A stretch of DNA of 14,833 bases, taken from Rhodoplanes sp049284695. GTDB lineage: Bacteria > Pseudomonadota > Alphaproteobacteria > Rhizobiales > Xanthobacteraceae. The position numbers and the translations under genes are program-made. Below are positions 1-7,031 of this stretch, piece after piece. Below the pieces are notes generated by a model. The model made no database searches. It was not told where the DNA came from and worked only from the letters and a program-made list of their open reading frames with translations. Positions within the stretch are counted from its first letter, which is position 1; every line of letters begins with the position of its first letter. Where the stretch lies: contig JBAPYK010000026.1 in NCBI GenBank assembly GCA_049284695.1, forward strand, positions 1-14,833, written 5' to 3'.

Positions 1-1
1 T

Positions 2-415
2 GCGCTATGCGCGCGCAATGAATGGACCAATGTGAGCCTGACGCAGGGCGACGCCATCGATTATGTCGCGCCTCAGCCCCTCGACGGTGCGCTGTTCAGC
101 CTTTCCTACAACACCATGCCGCACCATCGCTCGGTGCTGGCGCGCACGCTCGAGCAGGTCCGGCCGGGCGGCCGGATCGTCGTCATGGACGCGAAACTGC
201 CGCCTGGCGTCGCCGGCAAGATCATTCTGCCCTTCAGCATTTGGCTGATGAAACGCAGCGTCCTTGGCAACCCCTATGTGAAGCCATGGGAGCACCTCGC
301 GTCCGCGACCGTCGATTTTGCGATGCAGGAGCGTCTGTTCGGCTCGTATTATATTTGCCGGGGAACCAAACCTAAGGCCCGCGATCTGCCGAGTGGACGC
401 GACCGTGGCGCATGA
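2..415 (+). CDS. Class I SAM-dependent methyltransferase, C-terminal part (5' end outside window)
   Basis: The frame is open from the window edge to a TGA at 413-415, giving about 137 C-terminal residues; the start lies upstream. The segment DGALFSLSYNTMPHH followed by LEQVRPGGRIVVMDAKLP is the strand 4 / motif III region of class I Rossmann-fold SAM methyltransferases. The N-terminal glycine-rich SAM loop is not in the window. The tail (FAMQERLFGSYYICRGTK) resembles the end of UbiE- or phosphatidylethanolamine N-methyltransferase-like proteins, but the substrate cannot be read from this fragment. Its last codons overlap the start of dprA, so the two are probably co-transcribed. Assignment to the fold is firm; specificity is open. 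Confidence 0.75.
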   Translation, partial: ALCARNEWTNVSLTQGDAIDYVAPQPLDGALFSLSYNTMPHHRSVLARTLEQVRPGGRIVVMDAKLPPGVAGKIILPFSIWLMKRSVLGNPYVKPWEHLASATVDFAMQERLFGSYYICRGTKPKARDLPSGRDRGA

Positions 416-1517
416 ATTACGCCTGAGCGACGAGCAGCGGCTCGACTGGCTGCGCCTGATCCGCAGCGAGAATGTCGGGCCGCGCACATTCCGGGCGCTG
501 CTCAATCATTACGGCGGAGCACGGGCGGCGCTCGAGGCGCTGCCCGATCTCGCCCGCCGGGGCGGGGCCGTGCGGCCGATTCGGGTCGCCCCGGCGGAAG
601 ACGCCGAACGGGAATTGCAGGCTGTCCGCCGGCTCGGCATCAGCTTGATCGCGCTCGGCGAACCCGAGTATCCGCGCTACCTGCAGGCGATCGACGACGC
701 CCCGCCGCTTCTTGCCGTGCGCGGCCGGCTTGCGGTGCTCGCCGTGCCGGCCGTCGCCATGGTCGGTTCGCGCAACGCGTCCGCCGCCGGCATGACGATC
801 GCCGAGCGTCTCGCGCGCGATCTCGGCGAGGCGGGATTCATCGTCGTCTCCGGTCTCGCGCGCGGGATCGACGCCGCCGCGCATCGCGGCAGCCTTGCGC
901 GCGGCACGGTCGCGGTGCTGGCCGGCGGACATGATCGTCCCTATCCGCCCGAGCATGTGGATCTGCTCGAAGCGATCGTCGCGCAAGGGGCCGCGGTCTC
1001 GGAAATGCCGCTCGGCTGGACGCCGCGGGGCCGAGACTTCCCCCGCCGCAACCGGATTATCGCCGGCTTGGTGCTCGGGGTCGTGGTGGTGGAGGCGGCG
1101 CGGCGCTCGGGCTCGCTCATCACCGCGCGCCACGCTCTCGACTACGGCCGCGAGGTGTTCGCCGTGCCGGGCTCCCCGCTCGACCCGCGGGCTGAGGGAA
1201 CGAACGAGCTGCTCAAGCAAGGAGCGACGTTGGTGAGCAGCGCGCAAGACGTGGTCGCAGCGCTTTCGCCGATGCTCGACCAGCCGCCTGAAGGTCCGAT
1301 GGAGGAGCCGTCCGCGATTGCGCCGCAGGTCGCGATTGCGCCGGACGGCGACGCGCGACGCAGCGTTACGCAGTTGCTCGGGCCGACGCCGGTCGCGATC
1401 GACGATCTCATCCGCTGGTCGGGCGCTCCCACGCCCGTGGTGCTGACCGCCCTCTTGGAGCTCGAACTTGCGGGGCGCCTCACACGCCAAGCCGGGGGCC
1501 GCGTCGCCTTGCTCTAA
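405..1517 (+). CDS. dprA: DNA-processing protein DprA (Smf)
   Basis: DprA binds incoming single-stranded DNA in the cytoplasm and loads RecA during natural transformation; it is also widespread in bacteria not known to be competent. From the GTG at 405 the protein has 370 residues, a usual length. The N-terminal helix-hairpin-helix-like part (about 14-50) contains SENVGPRTFRALLNHYGG. The Rossmann-like core (about 80-290) carries GSRNAS (121-126), SGLARGID (149-156), FPRRNRIIAGL (212-222) and SGSLITARHA (235-244), all family hallmarks. A C-terminal winged-helix segment (about 318-370) follows an acidic linker. The GTG at 405 was chosen because homologues begin a few residues before LSDEQRLDWLRLIRSENVG; it overlaps the methyltransferase stop by 11 bases. 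A GTG at 393 is the alternative. No topA follows, although dprA-topA is a common alphaproteobacterial pair. Confidence 0.93.
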   Translation: MAHELRLSDEQRLDWLRLIRSENVGPRTFRALLNHYGGARAALEALPDLARRGGAVRPIRVAPAEDAERELQAVRRLGISLIALGEPEYPRYLQAIDDAPPLLAVRGRLAVLAVPAVAMVGSRNASAAGMTIAERLARDLGEAGFIVVSGLARGIDAAAHRGSLARGTVAVLAGGHDRPYPPEHVDLLEAIVAQGAAVSEMPLGWTPRGRDFPRRNRIIAGLVLGVVVVEAARRSGSLITARHALDYGREVFAVPGSPLDPRAEGTNELLKQGATLVSSAQDVVAALSPMLDQPPEGPMEEPSAIAPQVAIAPDGDARRSVTQLLGPTPVAIDDLIRWSGAPTPVVLTALLELELAGRLTRQAGGRVALL

Positions 1518-1551
1518 TCCTGCGCGCCTCGCGGCATGCGGCCGCCGTTCG

Positions 1552-1571
1552 GACTATGGCTCAGCCATGTC
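1552..1571. terminator. Hairpin between convergent dprA and mct
   Basis: GAC-T-ATGGCT (1552-1561) pairs with AGCCAT-GTC (1563-1571), leaving a single T bulge and a tight loop. It sits 35 bases after the dprA stop and 33 bases after the mct stop, the right place for a shared terminator. No T-run follows on either strand, so an intrinsic terminator is plausible but not shown. Confidence 0.4.
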
Positions 1572-1603
1572 TCAGGGTGGGATTTGCGCTTCGAAGAAAC
1601 GCT

Positions 1604-2821
1604 TCACGGGCGCGGACCAGCAACGACGTGGTCGTCGTGCAGCTTCGCGATCTCCCCTTCGCTAAACCCCGTTTCGGCAAGGATTTCGTCGGTGTGCTCG
1701 CCGAGAATCGAGGCGCGGCGCGGCGGCTCGCGTCCAAGCGCGCCGAACTCGATGGGGAGGCCCGGCGCGAGGTAGCTGCCGATGCCTGGCTGCTCCAGCA
1801 TGCTGAACATCGGATTCTGCGTCGAGCAGTCGGGATCCTCCTCCACCACCTGCTTGAACGAGCGGAACACCGACCAGGTGACCCCATGCTCGTCGAAGGA
1901 GCGGGCAAAGTCCTCGACGCGATGCGCATGAAACCATGGCTTCAGCAGCGCAGTGATCTCGTTGCGCGCCTTGAAGCGCTCGCCTTCGCGGGCGAGACTG
2001 ACGCCGAGGCGCAGGCCGAGTTCCTCGAACTCCACCTGCAATCCCGTCGCCGCCCGCAGCCCGTCCCACTGCCGATTGGTCAGCCCGATCACCATCACGC
2101 GCCGCCCATCGGCGGTTTCGAACTCCTGCCCGTAGGCGCCATACAATGCATTGCCGTATTTTGCGCGGTCGACCCCGTTGACCATGACTTCGCCGAGAAT
2201 GCCAAGATGGCCGAGCATGGCGAGGGCGACGTCTTTTAGGGCCAGCTCAACAAGCTGGCCGTGTCCGGTATGGCGGCGGTGCCGTTCCGCCGCCAGCAGG
2301 GCCAGCGCGACGGTCTGCCCGGTGATGCAGTCCCAAGCCGGCAGCACGTGGCAGACCGGCTCCTCCGAGCCCTCCGGCCCAGTCGCAAAAGGAAATCCGA
2401 CCGCAGGATTTATGGTGTAGTCGACCGCGGGGCGGCCGTCGCGGGTCCCGCGCAGGGAGACCACGATCAGGTCTTCGCGATGCTTTTTCAGGTTGTCGTA
2501 ATCCATCCAGCCGCGCACACGCAGATTGGTCAGGAAAAGGCCAGCCTCCGGCCCCGGCGCACAAATTACGCGGGTGACGATCTCTTGTCCGCGCGGGGTC
2601 GACATGTCCACCGCCAGCGAGCGTTTGCCCTTGTTCATTCCCGCCCAGAACAAGCTCCTATCGTCCTTGGTCACCGGCCAGCGATAGTGGTCGAGGCCGC
2701 CACGGATGCGATCGAACCGGATGACGTCAGCGCCCATCTGAGCGAGGGTCATGCCGGCCAGCGGAACGGCGACGAAAGCGGATCCTTCCACCACGCGCAT
2801 GCCCTGAAGGATTTTCGCCAT
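1604..2821 (-). CDS. mct: Family III CoA-transferase, mesaconyl-CoA C1-C4 CoA transferase / 2-methylfumaryl-CoA isomerase type
   Basis: This is a 405-residue CaiB/BaiF (family III) CoA-transferase. The start fits the family (MAKILQGMRVVEGSAFVA) and a GGAGAG ribosome-binding site lies 4 bases before the ATG. D164 in the segment HVLPAWDCITGQ occupies the place of the catalytic aspartate that forms the acyl-anhydride intermediate; the glycine-rich HTGHGQLV segment follows at 184-191. The segments FWAGMNKGKRSLAVD, VDYTINPAVGFPF and EQPGIGSYLAPGLP resemble, from memory, the Mct/2-methylfumaryl-CoA isomerase subgroup. That enzyme moves CoA within mesaconyl-CoA from C1 to C4, a step of the 3-hydroxypropionate bicycle of Chloroflexus. 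The gene lies downstream of pccA on the same strand after a 250-base gap. The hydratases and lyase that would complete the route are not in this window. Family is certain; substrate is inferred. Confidence 0.8.
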   Translation of the reverse strand: MAKILQGMRVVEGSAFVAVPLAGMTLAQMGADVIRFDRIRGGLDHYRWPVTKDDRSLFWAGMNKGKRSLAVDMSTPRGQEIVTRVICAPGPEAGLFLTNLRVRGWMDYDNLKKHREDLIVVSLRGTRDGRPAVDYTINPAVGFPFATGPEGSEEPVCHVLPAWDCITGQTVALALLAAERHRRHTGHGQLVELALKDVALAMLGHLGILGEVMVNGVDRAKYGNALYGAYGQEFETADGRRVMVIGLTNRQWDGLRAATGLQVEFEELGLRLGVSLAREGERFKARNEITALLKPWFHAHRVEDFARSFDEHGVTWSVFRSFKQVVEEDPDCSTQNPMFSMLEQPGIGSYLAPGLPIEFGALGREPPRRASILGEHTDEILAETGFSEGEIAKLHDDHVVAGPRP

Positions 2822-3071
2822 CGCTCTCTCCGACTGGCAAACACGATCCGCGTTGCGCCGACTAAGATGAGGCGGCGGCGGTCATCAGATCACCTACGTG
2901 TGCTCAACCTGCGTGAAAGCGCGAGCGGTCGCCCGCGAGCAGCAGGCCGCTTGGACCCGATGCTTCTCAAGATTCAGGCGCTGATACAACCTTTCAGCAA
3001 GTGTGCGGCTGTCGACCGCCCCCAAATTTCTAAGGTGGCGGCAAGCCTGCACGATCTCCGCGCCTGTTGGC

Positions 3072-5093
3072 TCAGGCGAATTCCATGATCAGCGCGTCGA
3101 CCGCGAGGCTGTCGCCCTTCTTGGCGAGGATGCGGGCGATCACGCCGTCGCGCTCCGCCCGGATCACATTCTCCATCTTCATCGCCTCGACGATGGCGAG
3201 CGTCTCGCCTATCTTGACTTCCTGTCCCTGCTCGACGTCGATCGACAGAACGAGGCCGGGCATCGGGCAAAGCACCTGTTTGGCCGACCGCGCCTCCGGC
3301 TTGGCGGGCATGATGCGCGCCGCGGTCGCCTCCCACGGCATGTAGACGAAAGCCTTCACGTCCACGCCATGATAGGCGAACTCATAGCCGTTGGGGATCG
3401 GACGCAGTTGCACCGCGACCGGATCGTCGTCGATCACGCCCTGCCAAACCGGCTCGCCCGGCTTCCACGCCGATTCGGTATAGCGTTTCGGCCCGCGCCT
3501 GCCCTCTTCGATGAAATGCACCGCGATGCCATTGCTCTCGCGCTCGACCTCAAGCTCGAGCTCCATCCGGCCGAGCGCCACGATGCGCCGCCGCTCATAG
3601 GTGACGTGCGGGCTCGGCATCTGCCCGCTGATCAGTCGGCGGCGTTCGGCAAGCTGGAAATCGATAATGGCCGCGACGGCGGCGATGACCTTCGCGGGCT
3701 CGCCCTCCGCAGGCGAAGCGTGGAAACCGTCCGGCCACTCCTCGGCCATGAAGCGCGTCGACAGCTTGCCGTCGATCCAGCGCGGGTGCTGCATCAGCGC
3801 GGCGAGGAACGGTACGTTATGGCGGATGCCTTCGACGCAGAAGCAATCGAGAGCCCGCGCCTGCGCATCGATGGCGGCCACGCGGGTCGGCGCATGGGTG
3901 ATGAGCTTGGCGATCAAGGGGTCGTAATAGAGCGAGATCTCGCCGCCCTCGTAAACACCGGTATCAACCCGGACGGTGACCGGATCGACTTCATCGCCCG
4001 CTCGTTCGACGGGAGTGCGGAAGCGGACAAGCCGCCCAATCGAGGGTAGGAAGTTCCGGTACGGGTCCTCGGCATAGACGCGCGATTCCACCGCCCAGCC
4101 GTTCAGCTTTACATCGCTCTGTTTGATGGTGAGCTTTTCGCCCGCCGCGATCCGGATCATCTGTTCGACCAGATCGAGGCCGGTAATCAGTTCGGTCACC
4201 GGATGCTCGACCTGCAGGCGCGTGTTCATTTCCAGGAAATAGAAGCTGCGATCCTGGCCGGCGACGAACTCGACGGTGCCGGCGGAGTCGTAGCCGACGG
4301 CCTTGGCGAGCGCGACCGCTTGCATGCCCATCTTCTCACGGGTGGCGTCGTCGAGTAGAGGCGACGGCGCCTCCTCCACGACCTTCTGGTTGCGCCGCTG
4401 GATCGAGCATTCGCGCTCGTGCAGATAGATGACGTTGCCATGCTTGTCGCCCAGCACCTGGATTTCCACGTGCCGGGGATCGACGATGAATTTCTCGATA
4501 AAGACGCGGTCGTCGCCGAACGAGGATTTCGCCTCCGAACGGGCGCGGTGGAAGCCCTCGAGCACCTCCGCCTTCTCATGGGCGATGCGCATCCCCTTGC
4601 CGCCGCCACCGGCGGAGGCCTTGATCATCACGGGGTAACCGATCTCTTCGGCGATTCTGACCGCGTGCTTGTCGTCCTCGATCACGCCGATATGGCCGGG
4701 CACGGTCGAGACATTCGCTCTGGCGGCCGCCTTCTTGCTTTCGATCTTGTCGCCCATCGCGCCCATCGCCGTCGGATTCGGTCCGATGAAGACAATGCCG
4801 GCGTGTTCGAGAGCAAGCGGGAAGGCCTCGCGCTCGGACAGGAAACCGTAGCCGGGGTGAACGGCTTCCGACCCCGTCTGTATGCACGCCTGCAGGATTT
4901 TCTCGATGACAAGGTAACTTTGCGCGGCGGGCGGCGGGCCGATATGGACGGCCGTGTCGGCCATTTCCACATGCAGCGCATCCTTGTCCGCATCGGAATA
5001 GACGGCGACGGTCTCAATTCCCATCCGGCGCGCCGTCTTTATGATTCTACAAGCGATTTCACCACGATTAGCAATCAGAATCCGTCTGAACAT
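3072..5093 (-). CDS. pccA: Acyl-CoA (probably propionyl-CoA) carboxylase, biotin-containing alpha subunit
   Basis: This 673-residue protein fuses biotin carboxylase to a biotin carrier. It carboxylates its own biotin using ATP and bicarbonate; a separate beta subunit (not in the window) would transfer the carboxyl group to propionyl-CoA, giving methylmalonyl-CoA. The N-terminal fold starts FRRILIANRGEIACRI. The ATP-grasp domain has AGGGGKGM (161-168) and EMNTRLQVEHPVTE (288-301). A linker/BT-like region runs from about 450 to 590. The carrier domain begins at LCPMPGLVLSIDV and ends with EAMKMEN; the biotinylated lysine is K639. Length and the linker preceding the CPMPG segment favour propionyl-CoA over methylcrotonyl-CoA carboxylase, and the fused carrier separates it from accC in this window. 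The ATG has only a weak ribosome-binding site (GTGGG). Its control region, 5094-5220, holds a TATAAT box and a palindrome. Confidence 0.9.
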   Translation of the reverse strand: MFRRILIANRGEIACRIIKTARRMGIETVAVYSDADKDALHVEMADTAVHIGPPPAAQSYLVIEKILQACIQTGSEAVHPGYGFLSEREAFPLALEHAGIVFIGPNPTAMGAMGDKIESKKAAARANVSTVPGHIGVIEDDKHAVRIAEEIGYPVMIKASAGGGGKGMRIAHEKAEVLEGFHRARSEAKSSFGDDRVFIEKFIVDPRHVEIQVLGDKHGNVIYLHERECSIQRRNQKVVEEAPSPLLDDATREKMGMQAVALAKAVGYDSAGTVEFVAGQDRSFYFLEMNTRLQVEHPVTELITGLDLVEQMIRIAAGEKLTIKQSDVKLNGWAVESRVYAEDPYRNFLPSIGRLVRFRTPVERAGDEVDPVTVRVDTGVYEGGEISLYYDPLIAKLITHAPTRVAAIDAQARALDCFCVEGIRHNVPFLAALMQHPRWIDGKLSTRFMAEEWPDGFHASPAEGEPAKVIAAVAAIIDFQLAERRRLISGQMPSPHVTYERRRIVALGRMELELEVERESNGIAVHFIEEGRRGPKRYTESAWKPGEPVWQGVIDDDPVAVQLRPIPNGYEFAYHGVDVKAFVYMPWEATAARIMPAKPEARSAKQVLCPMPGLVLSIDVEQGQEVKIGETLAIVEAMKMENVIRAERDGVIARILAKKGDSLAVDALIMEFA

Positions 5094-5168
5094 CCCACGC
5101 TGTCCGTTTTACGAACTTATCAGAAGCCTGACGCGAGCCCCCGAGAGGCTTTGCCGCCGCACTGCAAA

Positions 5169-5182
5169 AAAGTCAACGTCAA
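5169..5182 (-). promoter_or_regulatory. TTGACGTTGACTTT motif in the pccA upstream region
   Basis: Read on the minus strand, towards pccA, this site is TTGACGTTGACTTT and contains the direct repeat TTGAC-G-TTGAC. It matches 12 of 14 bases of a site near the phasin (7032-7045). It lies 75 to 90 bases before the pccA start. It may be a regulator site or a -35 element; the TTGACG half resembles operators of MerR-type regulators of acyl-CoA catabolism (LiuR-like), but the full palindrome of such sites is not present. Confidence 0.35.
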
Positions 5183-5197
5183 TCCGGCGCGCCGCAA

Positions 5198-5218
5198 TGA
5201 GCTAGCTCAAATATTATA
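5198..5218 (-). promoter_or_regulatory. Putative pccA -10 box with overlapping 12-bp perfect palindrome
   Basis: On the minus strand a perfect TATAAT (5213-5218) is followed by the perfect palindrome TGAGCTAGCTCA (5198-5209), which would cover the transcription start about 110 bases before the pccA ATG. That placement is typical of a repressor operator. No good -35 lies 16 to 18 bases upstream, so the promoter is either activator-dependent or only apparent. Confidence 0.4.
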
Positions 5219-5317
5219 AAGCGACGCGACGCTGTCGGCGCGTAAGCCTGTTCCCAGCATCTCCTTCCGCTTGCGCATCCGTCCGGGCGAAGCAGATGCC
5301 GCGCCCGGCGCGAATAG

Positions 5318-5350
5318 AACGGATGTGCAAATGGAACGGATGAAACGGAT
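5318..5350 (+). repeat. Three direct repeats of AACGGAT
   Basis: AACGGAT occurs at 5318-5324, 5335-5341 and 5344-5350, with start-to-start distances of 17 and 9 bases; the first two copies extend to GAACGGATG. An AT-rich stretch (TAATAATTAGG) and an AGGAGG follow at once. The cluster lies about 205 to 240 bases upstream of the peroxiredoxin and could be an activator array. Confidence 0.45.
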
Positions 5351-5474
5351 AATAATTAGGAGGAATTTGCTCTCGCGAGGGTCCGACGGAGTGCCGATTT
5401 CTCCAGACTTGGAGCCGAACGAAAGGAAAAACTTATGTAAATTCTGACGCTTACGGCCCCGTTTCAGCGCTCGG

Positions 5475-5497
5475 GCGAGACCCTATATAGGGCTCGC
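5475..5497. promoter_or_regulatory. Operator-like inverted repeat upstream of the peroxiredoxin gene
   Basis: The core CCCTATATAGGG (5481-5492) is a perfect 12-bp palindrome. GCGAG (5475-5479) and CTCGC (5493-5497) extend the dyad with one unpaired A at 5480, so 11 of 11 arm bases pair. The TATATA centre could serve as a -10 box, placing the start about 60 bases before the gene. Perfect dyads over a -10 box usually bind dimeric repressors. It does not fit the spaced ATAG/CTAT pattern of OxyR sites. Confidence 0.5.
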
Positions 5498-5554
5498 GCT
5501 TGCCGCCGGCGCATTCGCGGGACCAGCTCCCCGAGCGGTACAGGAGGAAAACAT

Positions 5555-6214
5555 ATGACTCTTCAGATCGGCGACCTTGCGCCGGACTTCGAAGCCGAGA
5601 GCACGCAGGGGCGCATCCGTTTTCATGATTGGATCGGCAATTCATGGGCCGTGCTGTTTTCCCATCCCAAGGACTTCACCCCGGTCTGCACCACCGAGCT
5701 CGGTTATATGGCGAAGATCGCGCCGGAATTCACGAAGCGCGACGTCAAGATCATCGGGCTTTCCGTCGATCCGGTCGACGACCACGCCAAATGGTCTCTC
5801 GACATCAAAGAGACCCAAGGGTTTGCGCCCAACTACCCGATGATCGGCGATCCCGATCTCAAGATCTCCAAGCTTTACGGCATGCTCCCGGCCGCGGCCT
5901 CGGGAGACGCCTCGGCCCGCACGCCGGCCGACAACCAGACCGTGCGCAATGTCTTCGTGATCGGGCCGGACAAGAAGATCAAACTCATTCTCGTCTATCC
6001 GATGACCACCGGTCGCAACTTTGACGAAGTGCTGCGGGTCATCGATTCACTGCAGCTCACGGCCAAGCACCGCGTGGCGACGCCGGTGAACTGGAAGCAA
6101 GGCGAGGACGTGATCATCGCGGGGTCGGTATCCGACGCGGAAGCAAAGCAGCTCTTCCCGCAAGGCTGGGCGGCGCCCAAGCCCTATATCCGGATTGTCG
6201 CTCAACCGCGCTGA
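5555..6214 (+). CDS. Peroxiredoxin, 1-Cys (Prx6-like, AhpC/TSA family)
   Basis: This thiol peroxidase reduces hydrogen peroxide and organic or lipid hydroperoxides in the cytoplasm. The 219-residue length and the C-terminal extension (about 160-219, including PVNWKQGEDVIIAGSVSDAEAKQLFPQGW) are typical of the Prx6 subgroup. The catalytic signature HPKDFTPVCTTELG places the peroxidatic cysteine at C45, with P38 and T42 of the PxxxTxxC motif. There is no other cysteine in the protein, so it must be a 1-Cys enzyme needing an external thiol. A strong AGGAGG (5542-5547) lies 7 bases before the ATG. The gene is transcribed away from pccA, stands alone, and has the dyad at 5475-5497 just upstream, which suggests it is regulated on its own. 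Confidence 0.95.
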   Translation: MTLQIGDLAPDFEAESTQGRIRFHDWIGNSWAVLFSHPKDFTPVCTTELGYMAKIAPEFTKRDVKIIGLSVDPVDDHAKWSLDIKETQGFAPNYPMIGDPDLKISKLYGMLPAAASGDASARTPADNQTVRNVFVIGPDKKIKLILVYPMTTGRNFDEVLRVIDSLQLTAKHRVATPVNWKQGEDVIIAGSVSDAEAKQLFPQGWAAPKPYIRIVAQPR

Positions 6215-6346
6215 GGTCTTCCCGGAAACGGCCGTTGGAGCCCCGTGCGCGTCGCGTGGGGGCGGCGCGCCAGGTCGTTTGCGCCACGACACACCAGCGC
6301 GTGCCTTTTCGGCAGACGCCCGGTGCGCGTGCGCGCGGGCCAGACG

Positions 6347-6919
6347 CTAGGACCGCGGCGATGAAAATACCTTCGACAGGCCAGACAAGGACTCCGTGTT
6401 GCATGTCGCGAGCTTCTGCGCGAGCTTCCCGAGCTCCGTCGTCTGGGCGGTGACGGTTTCAAATTGATTGCGGGCGAAACTATTCGATAGCTCGATGAAT
6501 TCGGTGGGCGATTTCACCGTGGCCAGTCGCTCCGCGTATTCGAGCATCGAATTGAGATTGGCTTTCATGTACTGAAACATGCATGACCGATATTCCTCGG
6601 CCGCCTGGGTCGCGGAGGAGATTTCGGTGAGAGCGGGCGCCGACAGCCCATGCTCGCGCGCCTTTCCGGCGGACAAGCCCATGAAGTCGGCGGGCCATTT
6701 GACGCTTGCGAGATTGTTCGCATAGTCGAGCGCGGCGTTCATGTTGATGCGCATGTACTCGAACACCCTGTTGCGGTAGTCGTCCGCGGCGCGGCTGGCC
6801 GCCGACACGTCGTAGCCCATTTTTGCCATCGCACTCTCGGTGCGCGAAATCGCTTCGTCGACGCTTTTCTTCACCTCGTCGAGCATCTGTTCGGCGGGGT
6901 TGGGGTTTTCGTCCGTCAT
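6347..6919 (-). CDS. Phasin family protein with a duplicated module
   Basis: Phasins coat polyhydroxyalkanoate granules; alphaproteobacterial Phasin_2-type proteins are small, helical and rich in Ala, Glu and Lys. From the ATG at 6919 (GGAGA 7 bases upstream) the protein has 190 residues. An N-terminal acidic helix (MLDEVKKSVDEAISRTESAM) precedes two copies of a 52-residue helical module, about 40-91 and 102-153, with roughly 23 identities. Both hold YR..xF.YM...N..L.YA..LA.VK.P.(D/E)F..LS, and the second ends FARNQFE as in ordinary phasins. There is no signal peptide or membrane segment. A TTG at 6949 would add ten residues but lacks a ribosome-binding site. Granule association is family knowledge; no PHA synthase is in the window, so a general stress or scaffold role is possible. 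Confidence 0.85.
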   Translation of the reverse strand: MTDENPNPAEQMLDEVKKSVDEAISRTESAMAKMGYDVSAASRAADDYRNRVFEYMRINMNAALDYANNLASVKWPADFMGLSAGKAREHGLSAPALTEISSATQAAEEYRSCMFQYMKANLNSMLEYAERLATVKSPTEFIELSNSFARNQFETVTAQTTELGKLAQKLATCNTESLSGLSKVFSSPRS

Positions 6920-6966
6920 GCCGGTCTCCATTCCATTCGTGTGGCTCAATAGGTCTGCCCCCTTCC

Positions 6967-6986
6967 GGACCCATCAGATCGGGTCC
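6967..6986. promoter_or_regulatory. Inverted repeat in the phasin upstream region
   Basis: GGACCC (6967-6972) and GGGTCC (6981-6986) are perfect arms around an 8-base spacer, 48 bases before the phasin start. It may be an operator or a hairpin in the 5' leader of the phasin mRNA. Confidence 0.35.
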
Positions 6987-7031
6987 TGGCGCGACATTAG
7001 ACAGGTCGCAGGGGAAAAGGAGCTTTCCGGG

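Larger units (their letters stand above)
5094..5554. other. Divergent control region between pccA and the peroxiredoxin
   Basis: These 461 bases hold no convincing gene. They contain AT-rich and palindromic sites described separately: the pccA motif at 5169-5182, the palindrome and TATAAT at 5198-5218, three AACGGAT repeats at 5318-5350, and an inverted repeat at 5475-5497. A further hairpin pairs CCGGGCG (5283-5289) with CGCCCGG (5302-5308) around a 12-base loop. An AGGAGG at 5358-5363 and an AAAGG before an ATG-TAA at 5435-5440 look like ribosome-binding sites without a long reading frame behind them. Confidence 0.6.

Noticed and set aside
5331..5363. EcfG-type general stress promoter starting at GGAAC 5333
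   Set aside because: No CGTT at the required 16 to 17 base spacing.
5482..5492. OxyR site at the peroxiredoxin dyad
   Set aside because: OxyR sites consist of four spaced ATAG/CTAT elements; this is a single compact palindrome.
6920..6949. Phasin start at TTG 6949
   Set aside because: No ribosome-binding site; the ATG at 6919 has GGAGA at proper distance.
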